A DNA stretch of 64,000 nt from Armillaria gallica (GCA_037576215.1 JBANDB010000017.1:1488001-1552000), one strand, 5' to 3'. Positions 12,341-24,700 are shown, counted from the first letter of the stretch. A program made the numbers and translations. Notes: a model not told the origin generated them from the letters alone.

Positions 12341-13054
12341 CATTTTGTAACTCGTCCATCCGGAATGCCCGGTGTTCGAAGAAAATTCGTCGCTTCCCTT
12401 CAATCGCTGGTTTTTTGAGGTGTGCTTGGCGCCGTATCCGCATTGCAGGCACCGATATTGATGGAGAACCTTCCATGAAATGCCGTACTACGGATATCTG
12501 GGATACAATGAATCAGCATTAGTCCCGAAATGAGGATGCGACGTACGGAATCTCTTCTTCAGCCTAGATCTTCGCAGCTTTCTTGTGCCTTTCCTTGACC
12601 ATGAAATCGGGACCCTGCTATGAGGTCACTGTGCATTGAAACTGTCAGGCAAGGTGCTTTAGCAAGACGGAAGACCGAACCTGTTGTAGTGACATACAGG
12701 AGAGCCTGAGGACTACGTTCCATCCTTGATATTGCCGACCTGTATGCACAATCCACGAATATTCGATACTACCATGACGACGTCCGAATAGTGAGGGAAC
12801 GGCTCCATTAAATAGGTAACATTTGGATGGTTACTACTGCGTTATACGTGAGGCAGAGCATGGAGAATGATATCATCAGAATGCCTTGCCTTTCTAAGGA
12901 TGTAAAAATGGGTTTACCGCCCACTGACAAGACCGCGGACTACGATCCGGTTGAGTAGCCGGGTGTCCATGCTATCTCTCGTACGGTTACGCGAGAGGCC
13001 AGTGCATGATAATGAACAAGATTTTCAGACTGGGGTAGGTATATATATCCTGCA
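12341..13054. other. Unassigned tract closing duplication unit 1
   Basis: Seven hundred bases with short frames only. A shared AGCCGGGT...CTCGTACGGTTAC word at about 12,957-12,995 links it to 7,255-7,290. At 13,055 the second duplication unit starts with the same words as base 1. Confidence 0.45.
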
Positions 13055-14040
13055 GAGATAAATCAGGACCAAAGAGAGTTTCGTTGATTCAAACTCAAGG
13101 CTCACCTATGAGGCAAATGCGGATTCCGCTGCAAGTGTACTGATACTCTGGTTCATCGCCGTATATCTAAAAACAAACAGAGAAAATGATCAGCACCGTT
13201 TCTCAAAATAGGCAGCGTCCTTTGACAAGCACGGCCCGTATCGCTAGAATGAACCTGGTATCGTTTCTGATGAACGAGCAGGGCTATAAAGAAAGCGGAA
13301 GCTAGACGTAATGGGAAATCCAAAGACCCAAGAAACGGCAAAGTAAACTGACAGAATTTCCCAACGGATTGGGATTTTGTCACGGTAAACGCCAGCACGT
13401 TATGCTTTCGATCCATCCTGCAAACAATGACGCTCCGGTTTCGAATGCTCGGATCACTTAGTGCACAATGATTTTTAGCAGGCACATATTCCGTCGACGT
13501 ATAGCTAGCTCCTTGGCAGTCACCGCATGCCCTTCATCGCATAGATTTTTACGGCACCATTGTAGGGCAGCTAAGCTGGCGTACAGGCACAACGAAGCGG
13601 AAGTGAGGCAAGAAAGGACAGGCTCGCTTCGTAATCAGCAAGAGGGAATATAGTACGGGTCGGCACAGATTTGGGCGAACAAGCGAAGTCGAGGGTAACG
13701 GGAAACCAGAGGGTCGGGAAGAAGAATTGGAGAACAACGGTTGTGGAGATGATCCCTATCTGCAGCGCTCGTACTAGAGCTTGAAGAGGTTTCAGGGTCA
13801 GCCAAGAGGCGTCGAGCATATGATGCACCAGCGGTTCCGGCTGTAAAGAATCGAAATCCGCGGAAAATATTTTCTAGGTTTACTAGATTCATAGTTAGTT
13901 AGAACACAAACCAAGCAGATACGAAATCAAAAACTGACCTTGGCCTGTCGCCGGTCATGTCTCCACGGTCACTTTTCCCACGTCGAGTTTTGTGTTCTTG
14001 AGGTGTCGTCTGATGCGCAGTCGCCAGCCCGTCTTGGATG
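13055..14040. repeat. Segmental duplication block, right copy of 1-980
   Basis: Starts AGAGATAAATCAGGA and stays collinear with 1-980 through the ATCAGCACCGTTTCTCAAAA and GATTTTTAGCAGGCAC words. The minus frame at 13,153-13,485 is longer than its partner but contains no recognised domain beyond a short hydrophobic run. Confidence 0.8.
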
Positions 14041-15384
14041 GTAAAAGGTACCCGAAATTGAGGCGCTGCTAGAGCGTGGTGAAACAAAGCCCAGGATGGA
14101 GGCTGGAACCATGTACAAATGCAAAAGCATTCACAGTCGTACGGGTCTCCCGTGGAACATTGATTGAAGCTTGAGCTTGAAATAGTGTGTCTGGTATTCG
14201 ATGCTGAGCCCTGTATTTTCATGGACCACCAGAAATCGCGAGGCTGAAGGCTGCAACGTCAAGATGGAGATGCGCATTTGTCCCGCTGACTCTTCCGCTA
14301 TTTCGTTTCAATAGCTCCCACCCTGACGTTTTTCAAGGCGTCTTGTTACTGCCAATTTCAATCAAGGCCTTGACGCTGCCAAAGTTAGAGCATTTATTGA
14401 CTGGTCGGGCAATGCGAATGAGGCATGGTCAAGAATCGAACGTTCAAGTCTGTTGTTCGGATGGGAGGCGAGCTCAGGCAGGGCACCTTGTCCCGAGTCG
14501 ACGCTCTTCGAAAACGTGGTACAACAACAATAATTTGATAGAGAAGAACTTGTAAATATATGCACGAGCTAACGTAGATGGATTCGCTGGCCAGATTTGG
14601 CCATCTCGTACAACTTCGTGATTAAGCAACCTCGTAAACAATCATGAGCAGAGACGCTACGAACATCGTAAATCATAACAAAGCGCAACGAAAGGAACAG
14701 AGACGTACTCCTCAAATAGTACTCTTTGATTCTCTAGTGTTGCCGGGGGGACTGTCCTATGAAGGATGGTTTCATCTGACCTATATGGGACCAGTTAGTT
14801 AAGGGTAAGGCAAGTGATAGTATCACCCACAACGTCATCTATTCCTTTTCATTCAGCAGTAGGTCGTCTGGCTTGGCTTGGAGAGGGTAGCATAGTTGAC
14901 CACGTACCAAGCGCAGGGTTTTTTGGGTGCAGCAAGTTTGAGCCGACGCCTGAGGCGTCGACGAGTCGTTATCCACGCCATATAGAGGAGTGCTAAAGGA
15001 TTTGCAAGGGTTAGCCCATAAGCGTAGGGATAGTATATCACGTACCAGAGACCACAAACATGTTTCAAACGAATCTATCCACGGAGGGGTAGGCGCATCC
15101 ACCCATCTCATACAACTACTCCACACTACAACTTTCGTCTCCCGACGTGACTTCGTTGCACTAGGTCAATGCCAATCACACGGCGCATCTGACCCCGACC
15201 TCAATTTGATTATCGTGTTGATTCAACAGCGATGGAGGTCGGGGAAAGTCTCTCCGTTGAACAGGTTCGTCGGACTCTCGCCGAACTATGAGAGAAGGGG
15301 GTCGAAACGTTCGTGGGTTGTCGGGAAGGGCTAATATGACTCTTCCGGAAGCTGGTCAAGGCCAATGAGATCGATGTCGAGTAT
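14041..15384. other. Unassigned tract in duplication unit 2
   Basis: Contains a short stretch related to 6,000-6,170 (AAGCCCAGGATGG, GTACAAATGCAAAAGCAT, TTGATTGAAGCTTGAGCTTGA). Beyond that there are only short frames, for example 14,990-15,334 on plus, without motifs or splice partners. No gene called. Confidence 0.45.
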
Positions 15385-17000
15385 GGTGTGCGGAACTCTG
15401 TGTTCCGGCATAGATCCTTCCTTCATCGTCGACGTGTCATGGGGAGAAACTTTGGAGCCGAATGCGTGTTGTATCAAGAAATTGGGGTAACACTCTGCAG
15501 ACGACACGTCTTCCGGTATTCAGCATACTTCATCACATGTATTTTAACAGCGTCCTCTCCGTCAACAGGCGATCATGGCTATGCCCGGCATACAAGCACG
15601 CGAAGCGGCACTGTGGTGCGAAAGGATACGTCCACTTCGTAATCGGCAAGCAGCGCTGGGGAAATATAGTATGAGCCGGTACAGATTTGAGTGAATAGAT
15701 GGTGTCGAGGTAACGGGAAACCGGAGGAGGAAGAATCGGTGCACAACGGCTTTGGAGATGACCCTTATTTGAAGCGTTCGCACTAGAATATGAAGAGTGT
15801 CAGGGTCAGCCGAGAGGCATGGAGCATATAGCGCACCAGAGGTTCGAGCTCTACAGCACAATCACATGAACCAAAATCCGCGGAAGTTATCTTCTGGGTT
15901 TCCTAGATCCTACATAGTTGGTCAGAGCACGAATCAAGCAGATACGAAATCAAAAACGGACCTTGACTAGTCCTCAGTCACGTCTTCACGGTCACCTTTC
16001 CAACGTCGAGGTTTGTGCTTCTGGGGTGTCGTCTGATAGGTACTCGCCAGCGGTCTTGGAAGGTAAAACGTAATCGTAATTTAGGCACTGCTAAAGCAAG
16101 GTGAAAAGGAGCCCCGGATGAATACTGGAATCATGTACCGAGGCGAAAAGCATCCACACTTCTCCCATGAAGCTTTGAAGTTGGAAAGCCATAGTGTATC
16201 TTCTAGTCATTGCCGGGCCCTGTACATCCTGGTCCGAAACACCGAGCTAAATCCAGTGTCAGATCCGTTTTTCTGGCAGGCTGAAGGCACGCACCATGTA
16301 ACCCAAACAGACTCATGGGCCCAACTATCACGTTACAAGAGGCGATATCGATCTTTTCACAGCGCGCGCGTGGATAGTTGAGCAAGAGATGGTAAGCCGA
16401 GACTTGGCGGACGGTTGGTCGATGTCACAGTGTTGACCGCGGCCGGTCCTTTAGGGTAAGGGTTTAAGAGCCAATTTTGCGGGGTGCACATGGAGTACCA
16501 TACACGGCGAGGGCATCAAGTATCGCGGTGGATTTGGTGGTGGTGGTCGGGGATCAAAAATGCGTAGCACAGCCACATATGATTATTATTTTCATCTCCG
16601 CGCGCGTTCTGAATGATAACGTTCAAAGGCAGGCTGTCCTTCTGTCTCCTTTAACGACACCCTTGGATCGAATGCCGTTGATTGTACACACATATTTATC
16701 CGCCATTAGACCATTCCTCGGAGCTAATTTGACTCTCGATGACATGGCAACCTCGATTCCAAGTCCTCAACTTGGCAGCTCCTCGCCTTCCGGTGTTGGG
16801 GTCATACCAATGCTTCCCTTATGTCCGTCAACGAGGGAGAATTAAAAGTCGTTCATGAGTGTCCCGCGAAACGGACTATACCTGTAATGGACCTCATTAA
16901 CACGAAGAAGACAGACAGACAGACGAGACGAGACGTACACAAATCTCCCCCAAGCAAAATATGTCAGCCTAACGACGGTGCCTCAGGATGGCGAGGAGAA
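15385..17000. repeat. Segmental duplication, partner of 5,340-6,930
   Basis: Collinear with 5,340-6,930, as listed there. The 3' end of this copy runs into a longer P450 remnant than its partner has, so the two units lost different pieces. Confidence 0.75.
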
Positions 17001-17900
17001 TGAGAGGAGAATCCCGCTTACAATTCCGTAGACATCCTCTGTTTCTGGTCGGCGCACAGTGAAAGCCGGGTTGCCGAATGGATTTCTTCTCTGAAAGACC
17101 TCACATTTCTGCAAAGATAGAGTGGAACGTGGGCTTGACGTTCGCAGATGGCAGCAAGCGACATGTTCTGCACGCCGTCGTAATCGGAGCTCTCTGGGTA
17201 ACCGTCTTTCCCAAAGATGCTGCGATGAAAGGGTAACGCCTCTTACAATGAAGCATATTAGTACCTCAGTCCAAGCTGGAAATCGTTTGAACGTACCTTC
17301 AGCAGCACAGCACCATTGTAGTCCGCAAGACTGAATCTCGTCCCGCCAGCTCGCGTAGCCGTTTCTCTGCTGAACGTATCCTATGCGAAGTCAGCTATGA
17401 GCTCATAAGCTTTTGGATCCGAAGATCCGTGGCCTTTGAGTGCAAAGGATCAGGAACATACTGGGAAAACTCATACAATCCTGGTTCCTTCCTCCCAACA
17501 GCGTGTTCCTGCTCTTTTCAACAGTAAACTGCTTCCAAAGCCTGGCTGCGAGGTCTTTCATTACGGCTACATGTGTCGTCCGGCCAGAAACGAAGGAGAA
17601 AACACTGGCGCGGATGCCAAACACGTCGACGCTGCTATAGCTCAGTATGATGCTAAATGGCTTAAAGGGATAAGACACGTACCACACGTTCATGTATGCT
17701 CTCTGCTTTCACAGTGGACTGCTGGGGCGTCGAATTGGTAATCAAAAGCAACTACGGAGATAAGAATAATGGACGTCCAGATAAGGGATCAAGACGCACC
17801 CTCCCTAATTGCGTGCACGTCGCACGAAACGGTATATTTATGGCGGCCGTCTGTGTAGCTTGTCCATGAAGAATGGCCTATGTAGCTGTTGCTTCCCCTC
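16830..17900 (-). pseudogene. Cytochrome P450 remnant, mid and 3' parts
   Basis: The best-preserved piece lies at 17,403-17,693. It reads VDVFGIRASVFSFVSGR and then MKDLAARLWKQF, parallel to FNVFGIPSNFGVLY and MKDLSTKLSKQL in the P450 relic at 32,750-33,130. Upstream on the plus strand, CTTACAATTCCGTAGACATCCTC matches the exon joint near 32,083. The heme loop region (about 16,935-16,985) is rearranged and encodes no Cys-x-Gly, so the enzyme core is lost. It lies upstream of copy C on the opposite strand. Confidence 0.7.
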
Positions 17901-18169
17901 AAGTATTCACGGTCCTGATAGACGATCGAGGTATGTGTCTACGGCTTTCTTGTATAAACGAGGGTTGGATCCAGTTTGAAGACTACTGCTCTGTTGACGA
18001 GGGATTCGTTGTGGTCTGCCACACTACGAATTATCTGAAACACATTGTATCAGCACGAGTCTTTGAAATGAAGAACCGACGCACTAAATTGCGAGATATT
18101 TCCTCCTTGGTAGTCGTCGCTTTCTCAGGCGCTTCCTTCATCATAACATCGGGATCCTGGTGTGATCGT

Positions 18170-18660
18170 TGTGTACTGATGTATAACCGTCAGTCAGGAC
18201 TGGGGTGGTAGTGGTAACAAGGGGGCAGTCCAACCGTCGTCTCTCGAAATGGGCCACGGGCCTCAACTTGTATCGTCGTAAACGTAAAACAGACCGGGTA
18301 TCGTTTCCTAGGTTATCATGGGTCTGCCCATATCGAACGAGAAGAGCCATGACAAGGCAGAGAAAGATGACTAAAAATGATAAGAAATACTGAATCCAAG
18401 CAGAGGCAAAACAGCGCAAACTTACAATTTTCAGAAAGACTCGTAGTTGCTCGGCAGGCTGTCACGGTGAACACTCGTGCTATGCGTCCATCCAACAGTA
18501 TCCCTCCGTTCGACCCTATTCTCCCATATTCACGAGACTTGGTTCATGGTCGTTCTGTGCAGACCCGTATTTCATCGACTTATAGCGAACTCCTCCGTAG
18601 TTACTGCACGCCATGTTGGTATGGAGGAGCATCTGTTGGTCTGGCCATCCACACTGTAAA
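18170..18660. repeat. Diverged relative of the 1-480 block
   Basis: Matches 13,140-13,540 and 130-490 in order: ACTGAT, GGTATCGTTTC, GTCACGGT, CGTGCTATGCGTCCATCC against CGTTATGCTTTCGATCC, then CGACTTATAGCGAACTCCTCCGTAGT against CGACGTATAGCTAGCTCCTTGGCAGT. On the minus strand it encodes a hydrophobic run (FLSFLVIFLCLVMALLVRYG, at about 18,320-18,380), so the ancestral block may have encoded a membrane protein. Not identifiable further. Confidence 0.45.
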
Positions 18661-19205
18661 CGGTTCGCGCAGTGATTCTCGAGCTTCGTTCTCATGGATC
18701 CAGGCAGTCCAGGGAGCAGTCATGAGGGCAAAAGATGAAGGGAAGGTGATCAAAATGAGGGGTATATAAGCCAAGAGAACGCGATGAGTGTCGTCGAGGT
18801 CAGTGGTTGACTTCCCGATAGACTAAATTTGCAATGATGGCTGGATCCGGATGGCCGGGCCGAACACTCTCAGAACAACCGCTTTCTAGCCCTCAAGGCC
18901 TCAAGCTCAAGGCTCGGATTCGTGGTCTGATGCGACCGCTTGATATGAGGTGGGGTCTTTTGTTTACGTCGTTTCTTACTGTGACCCTCAGAGCGACTTC
19001 TTCCTTCTATAGACTTCGGTCCGACTGATATATTAAGCGCGCCCTCAGGAAGAATGCTATAATTGACGATTGTCATTATTCCAGTAGTACTTTCACAGTT
19101 AACTGGTTCCCGGCTGAGTCATTATCTCACTCGCACTGCCTTATCTTCCCACAGCCTGTCATGCGTCCCACAGCATGATGTCGTATTGCTGTATGTCCTT
19201 GATAA

Positions 19206-19280
19206 GTGCCAAAATATAAATACAGACCGGGGCTGTACAAGTGCGACATCCTTTCTTGCTTTCCTACCCCTACCATCACC
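19206..19280 (+). promoter_or_regulatory. Conserved core promoter and CT tract of copy C
   Basis: Has the same order of elements as in front of copy B: a TGCCAAAATATAAATA box, CCGGGGCTGTACA, and a CTTTCTTGCTTTCC tract before CACC-ATG. Its preservation suggests copy C kept its promoter after duplication. Confidence 0.45.
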
Positions 19281-22200
19281 ATGCCTCGCAGTCCCGATGT
19301 CGATGGATGGATCCAAGCAACGAAGCTCGCTACTTCCGCTGGTGAAATGGCACCATTCCCATTCATCAAAGGTGCCGCCGGATGTGTAACGATAGTTCTG
19401 GAGGCGATAGAGGTGCGTTCGGTTGATTGCTGCTGTACCCTCCTTCTCTCAAACAAAAGTTTTAGAAAGCTGGAAAGAACGACAATGACCTTCGAACACT
19501 GGCAGAGGATATTGAGACGACTATGAGCATGGTTAAAGACACCATCAAGGCACACGGGATCAGCGCCGCGACCCATTTCTACGATGTATATGCGGAATTT
19601 CAGACGTGAGCAGTTACGATGTATCAATCATCAAGCCTCTACAAACAGAACCTTTCATTAGATTTCTCAAGAATTTACTTGCGGAGCTGGACATCACCAC
19701 AAATAACTTGGAGCGTAAACGGCTTAAAGGCTTGCTGAAGGCCCTGAAAGCCAGGAAGGTTGCAGATACTATCAATGAGTTCAAGCTCCGGATGAACAAT
19801 ATCAAGACAGATTACTCTGTAGGTACTGGCCCTTGTACCCATGGATCCATGTCTGACTCACTGGTTATCCGAAGCTCCGTGTTATTACAGACTCACGACT
19901 CGAGATGACTAGGATCACTGAGACTGTGGAGGAATCTCAGTTGCGCATCATTTCGACTGTTGAGTCCCGGTGCAATGGTATTGTGGGTGAGATGCGTAAT
20001 TTAAAAGAAGACTATAGAACCCAGATTTGTGCAATTCCAGAAAGAAATGGATACTACAAAGGGGTAAGCTGTTGTGGTATTGTCCATACATTCAGCTACA
20101 TGACCTGTTGGCAGGTCCAGGATCTCGGTGTGGGTGATTTTCAACTAATAAAGACAATCCCTTCCTTAGCATGTTGTTGTGCTCATGCATATGGTGCCAT
20201 ACGAATGAGCACTCATACTTGCAAGGCCAGTTACCAGGATGGCTATTGCATTGTCGAGAACAGCAATAAAACCAAGTTTATCCGCAAATACCAATTGCAA
20301 CCATCTATCAATGATGAAAAGGATGTCATGAAAGTGAGTGCTTGAGCTTGTTCTGCAGTATGAGTGATGCCAATATCTTCTGTGTTCCAGCAACTTCATA
20401 ATGATATTGATATCTTCACCACATTAAAGTTCACCTTTCTGTTCTGTATTATTGACCACAAAGCTCACATCAGGCTTGTGATTGTCTATATAGGCACGAA
20501 AACTTTGCCCAAGTCTTTGGTGTGTGTAGATTATTTAATTATCCAGCAATTATATTTCATGGTCAGGCTCCTGGTCCTTCCTGCCACTGATCTGCATTGG
20601 CTTACTCAAATAAGTAGATGTGAAGCGAACCCTTGTTAAGGAATACCTGGACAGCATATCTAAGAAGGATTTTGTATCATTGTATATACAATTTGTAAAG
20701 GGTCTTCTTTTTCATGTCCTGAGTAATGCAGCTAACCTCCTTCTGCATGCAGATACATGAGAGAGAGGTATGTCTTGCTGCAGACCCGGAGGCTAAAGCT
20801 GAATTGATGACCCTAAGTCGGTCTTAAATCATTTGAGAACTTATTATCCACCTGACACCATGTCCTGGGACAACTATCCGAAGGTTAGTGCAATTTGTAC
20901 ATATCCTTTCTGCATACTAATACTGTTCTAAGCCAAATTCCACCTATATCAATGAGCACAACAGGCTTGTAGTAGCAAGTATATCTCACAGGTATAATCT
21001 AGGGGGATATTGGTACCCTGTCATAGACCCCAGTAGTTCAGTGGAGTTTGAGATATCTGAGACCAGACAGGCACCTAGTCTGACCAGTCTCACATGGATA
21101 ACCCAGTCAGGTTTGGAAAAGCCTCATATATTGAGCGTTTACACAATGATTTATGACTATTGTATCACATGGAATGAATTCAAAGTAGGTCAGTGTTATG
21201 CACCAGGTAGCATATTAACCTGTGGTGGAAAGATTTTGGTTGGGAGAGCCAGGGATAGTTTGGGCACCTGGATTGTGACCTGGGAGACATGGCCAGAAAC
21301 AAATGGATCCCATCATAGCCATTATATTCATAACAGGTTTGCAACCATCATGATATTGACTTCTTGGTGTCTTAGCTAATGTTTTACTGTCAGAGGATCA
21401 ATCACTGTGAATTCTGATTCAGCAGAAGATGGCACTGTCCATTTATTACATGCTGGAATAATGTGTTATTATCTTCAGATCTTTCCAGCATCAAGCCTTG
21501 CCTACTCTTGGATAGCACAGGCTTCCCAGCTTGATTATTCTCTTCACTCTAGAGGTCATGTAGTTGATGATGACCTATATATGATTGGTATGCATCAGCT
21601 GATCTTGTAACAGCCAACTAATGTATATGTGTAGATGGGTATTGGTACCTTCATATTGAACCAAAGTATAGACATACACAAGACTTCTTTCCTCTTTATG
21701 ACACATTCATGGCAGATGATCCCCATATACTCTCTTTGCTTATCCACCCTCCCCTTGTTGATAATCAGACCAACAAGATGTCATTCCCTGTCCTGTCTTG
21801 GGTTTATGGTGCAGACACAGAAGTGTCACTGGAAGAAGTGGAAGAAGTTTTTAATGTTGAGGTCAACATTTCATGGCAATCATTGGAGCCACTGCAATCA
21901 TCAAGGCTCACAGCAGTACCAGAGTTAAATGCTGAGTATGGATTTGATCCCACACAAGGGGGCATTGATGTATGTGACTGTTATGAGTTGCCAATCCTGG
22001 AGCTTTTTGATGCACCCCAATTTATGCCAGGTGAGTAGATATGAGTGTAGTGGATATCATCCTGACAAATATGCAACAGAATCAATGATGAGTGGCACTG
22101 AGGAACCTATGTCAATCATATCAGATGGTGCACAGCAGGCCTTGCATGACAAGGGGGGCTCTCCACAGGAAAGCATCATGGAAGACACTATCAAGGGAAT

Positions 22201-22357
22201 TGAGAGAGTCCACAACAATGAGGTGCCAACCAAGGCTCAGATAACTACTGTCTTGGAGCACAGTATACATTCCAGGTACCAAGAGTTACTCATTATGGTC
22301 TTTACTGTTGTCACCACTCTTCTGTTATCCTTCATTGTCCAGTCCTACTTACAATAG
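19281..22357 (+). CDS. Copy C: MLKL-NTD-like helical bundle, kinase N-lobe, C-terminal TM
   Basis: Paralogue of copy B with the same exon plan; first exon 19,281-19,412, stop TAG at 22,355. Every exon I joined stays open. The order is: N-terminal bundle (GEMAPFPFIKGAAGC, then LAEDIETTMSMVKDTIKAHG), a helical linker, a kinase-like N-lobe (KFIRKYQ; HENFAQVFGVCR; AIIFH) without catalytic-loop motifs, a long unique part with HILSLLIHPP, EYGFDP and CYELPILELFD, then a serine/acid-rich linker and a last hydrophobic helix (ELLIMVFTVVTTLLLSFIVQ) six residues from the end. The C-terminal helix predicts tail anchoring; a role in sensing or membrane-directed cell death is inferred from the N-terminal fold only. 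From about 21,146 to the stop the gene contains no CpG at all. A retrotransposon starts 48 bp after the stop, probably in its 3' UTR. Confidence 0.75.
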
Positions 22358-22404
22358 ACTATTATATATAATATCTCAATACATTGTATTTTGTTCAGAG
22401 CAAA

Positions 22405-22786
22405 TATTAGACCCAATCTCCAATCAAGAGTAAACAACAGCTGTCTCATGTTCAGGCAGTTACCATTGAGTCTTGTGGTGAAAGGAGATAAGACTAATGT
22501 CTTAGTTCTAAGCAAGTATTAAGCAAAGAGATTGGTATGAATAAACGTTAGCTCAAAGCTGGAGACTATACAGCAAGAGCTACACTACTTATATACTAAA
22601 AGTGAGGGTCTAATAATAAGTTCTTGGTGAGAGAAAGAAGTGAGAACATGTGTAAAGTAAATGATGGTTGTGAAGTGTTATTGAAGCTGCTTGGTAACTG
22701 CATGTAGATTGGTCCAGGTGCCTGTAGATAAGATGAGATAAGACAAGTGCTGAAGATAAGATAAGGAAAATGAATAAGTCATAACA
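22405..22786 (-). repeat. Chromovirus 3' LTR
   Basis: 382 bp. Begins TATTAGACCC on the plus strand where the other LTR has TGTTAGACCT, and ends CATAACA. It differs from the LTR at 31,202 at roughly a dozen sites, nearly all transitions, plus a three-base indel. Confidence 0.93.
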
Positions 22787-22819
22787 TTACCCCCTCATTA
22801 AGGCAGGTGTCCCAATGGC

Positions 22820-23520
22820 TGTTATGGTCTGCTCCAATCATTGTCGAAGTCTGGATTGTACATTCCTCTGGCCTCCCCTCTGTATCCATCATTGAAAGGA
22901 TTGTCGTGAGTGATCCAGAACCTATTGATTAGTGTTTGAAGATGAGATAATTCTTGCTCTTGATACCATTCTGCTTGGTTGGACTTTATTGTAATGAGAT
23001 ATTGCCATCGAAAGTAATCTGTTGCCTCGGGATCTGGTTTAGCGTTGATGATGCGGATAGGATTTATTATGGTTGTGTCAACATGTTTGGCGAGGAACTC
23101 TTCGATGAGTTCGTTGGCATCCATATTGTCCTCTCATACCCAACTGTTTGACTCTGGTCTGTAGCCCTTCCATTTAACAAAGTAGTCTATGATGGTTTGA
23201 AATGGCTGCCTCTTCTTTCCCCTGACTTTGCACTCTCTGCTGTTGAGAACCTTTTCAACTTCATAATGTTCTGTGCCGTTGATGAGGTCAGGTGGCAGTG
23301 GTGGAGGCTGTTCTTGGTTAGGGAATGCAGGCAGCATATATGGGGTCAGGAGGTTTTCATTGAACATGGAGTGAATGTGCCAGTTGGCAGGGAGTTTGAG
23401 AGTGTATGCTGATGCACCCTTTTTGCTAATGATCTCAAAAGGACCCATTTGTTTGTTTGCGAGTTTCTTCTTTGGGCAAGAGAGGTGAAGGTTGGTAGTA
23501 TCAAGCCAAACCTTGTCTCC
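22820..23520 (-). pseudogene. Chromovirus integrase C-terminus and chromodomain
   Basis: The minus strand encodes the GPFEI...YTLKLP block, HSMFNENLLTPY, and then a chromodomain (HYEVEKVLN ... DYFVKWKGY ... NSWV), which targets integration to marked chromatin in related elements. A TGA follows NSWV near 23,135 and the frame then continues as EDNMDANELIEEF, so the stop is a decay mutation and not the original end. Confidence 0.88.
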
Positions 23521-24040
23521 TATCTGGTAATCAATGGTGGGGTGTTTCTTTTTATCTGTAATAGATCATAAAGGTCCTTCATGAATTTGGAGACAAATAC
23601 GGTTCCTTGATCTGAGATAATGCCTTGTGGCATTCCATGTTTGGTGTACACTTCATTGCATAGAATCTTCACCCATCCTTCTAACAAAAGTTCAGTAGAG
23701 CATGCAATGGGAATGATTTCCTTGGAGAAGTGGTCAATGATTATAAGGATTGTGTCGTAGCCTTGGCATAATGGTAAGCCAGTGACCATGTCCATGGATA
23801 TGTGAGTCCATGGTTGTGATGGGATCACATTGGGATGGAGGGGTGCTGCTTTGGCCTGTGTGGTTGATTTGGTTCACTGACAGGTTTCGCAGGTGTGGAT
23901 ATAGGCTTCTACCTCTTTTTTCATCTTTGGCCACCAATACTCTCAGAGAACAAGTTCCTTGGTTATTTCGATGCCTGGGTGTCCTGCTGTGATGTGGTCA
24001 TGAGATTGAGCAATGATCTCCCCTCGTAATGCATGGTCTT
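23520..24040 (-). pseudogene. Chromovirus integrase, zinc finger and partial core
   Basis: The H2C2 finger is present (AGHPGI ... CETCQ, about 23,880-23,990). The core keeps the first Asp (SMDMVTGLP) and the second (ISDQGTVF), but after DLYDLLQIK the sequence jumps to the later DKVWLD block. The segment holding the catalytic Glu is therefore deleted near 23,550-23,565. Not functional. Confidence 0.88.
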
Positions 24041-24239
24041 AGGGAATGTAGATCCTTTCATCATAACATAGCAGTCCTTCCCTCATCTCCATTCCACGAT
24101 CGTGGTTGAGAGAGCCTAAGACATTCTTGTTCCAGGAGTGATGATCGTGTGTGGCATGTTTAACCTTCCTCTGTGTTTCTTCTATCATGGGCATGATCAT
24201 GGCATGGAAGTGCTCAGGTTTGAGAACCACAACTTTATT

Positions 24240-24700
24240 GTTGTTGTCCTTGCCTTGTTTGTGATCTGCCCTTCAGCTAAGTAGGTCAGCCTTCTTGTCT
24301 GCCATGCCTGCCTTGTGATGAAGAGTGAAGTGATATTTGGCCAATTCAGTAACCCAGCATGCTTGTTGGCAGTTTAGCTTTTGAGGTTTTTGGAAGTATT
24401 GGAGATTTTGGTGATCCATCCAGATCTTGAAATCTTGAGTGGCTCCCATCAGGTAATGCCTCCACTCAGTGAGAGCAAGCATGATTGTGAGTAGCTCCTT
24501 GTTATAGATTTTGTAATTTTGCTCTGTAACCATAAGTGCTTTGGATAAAAATGCGACTGGGTGCCGTTTCCCTTCTTGTTCTTGGGATACCATGGCACCT
24601 ATTGCCCCCTCACTAGCATCCACTTCCATGTGGAACTTGCCTCCCTCTATCAGTATCACTAGTACCACATCCTCTGCCAATTGCCTCTTCAGTTGTACAA
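24240..24700 (-). pseudogene. Chromovirus RNase H domain
   Basis: Reads EVDASEGAIGAMVSQEQEG, HPVAFLSKAL, YNKELLTIMLALTEWRHYL and WMDHQNLQYF, the usual RNase H motifs of Ty3 elements. The frame is closed by a TGA after KKADLLS (about 24,273), where related proteins have arginine. Confidence 0.88.
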
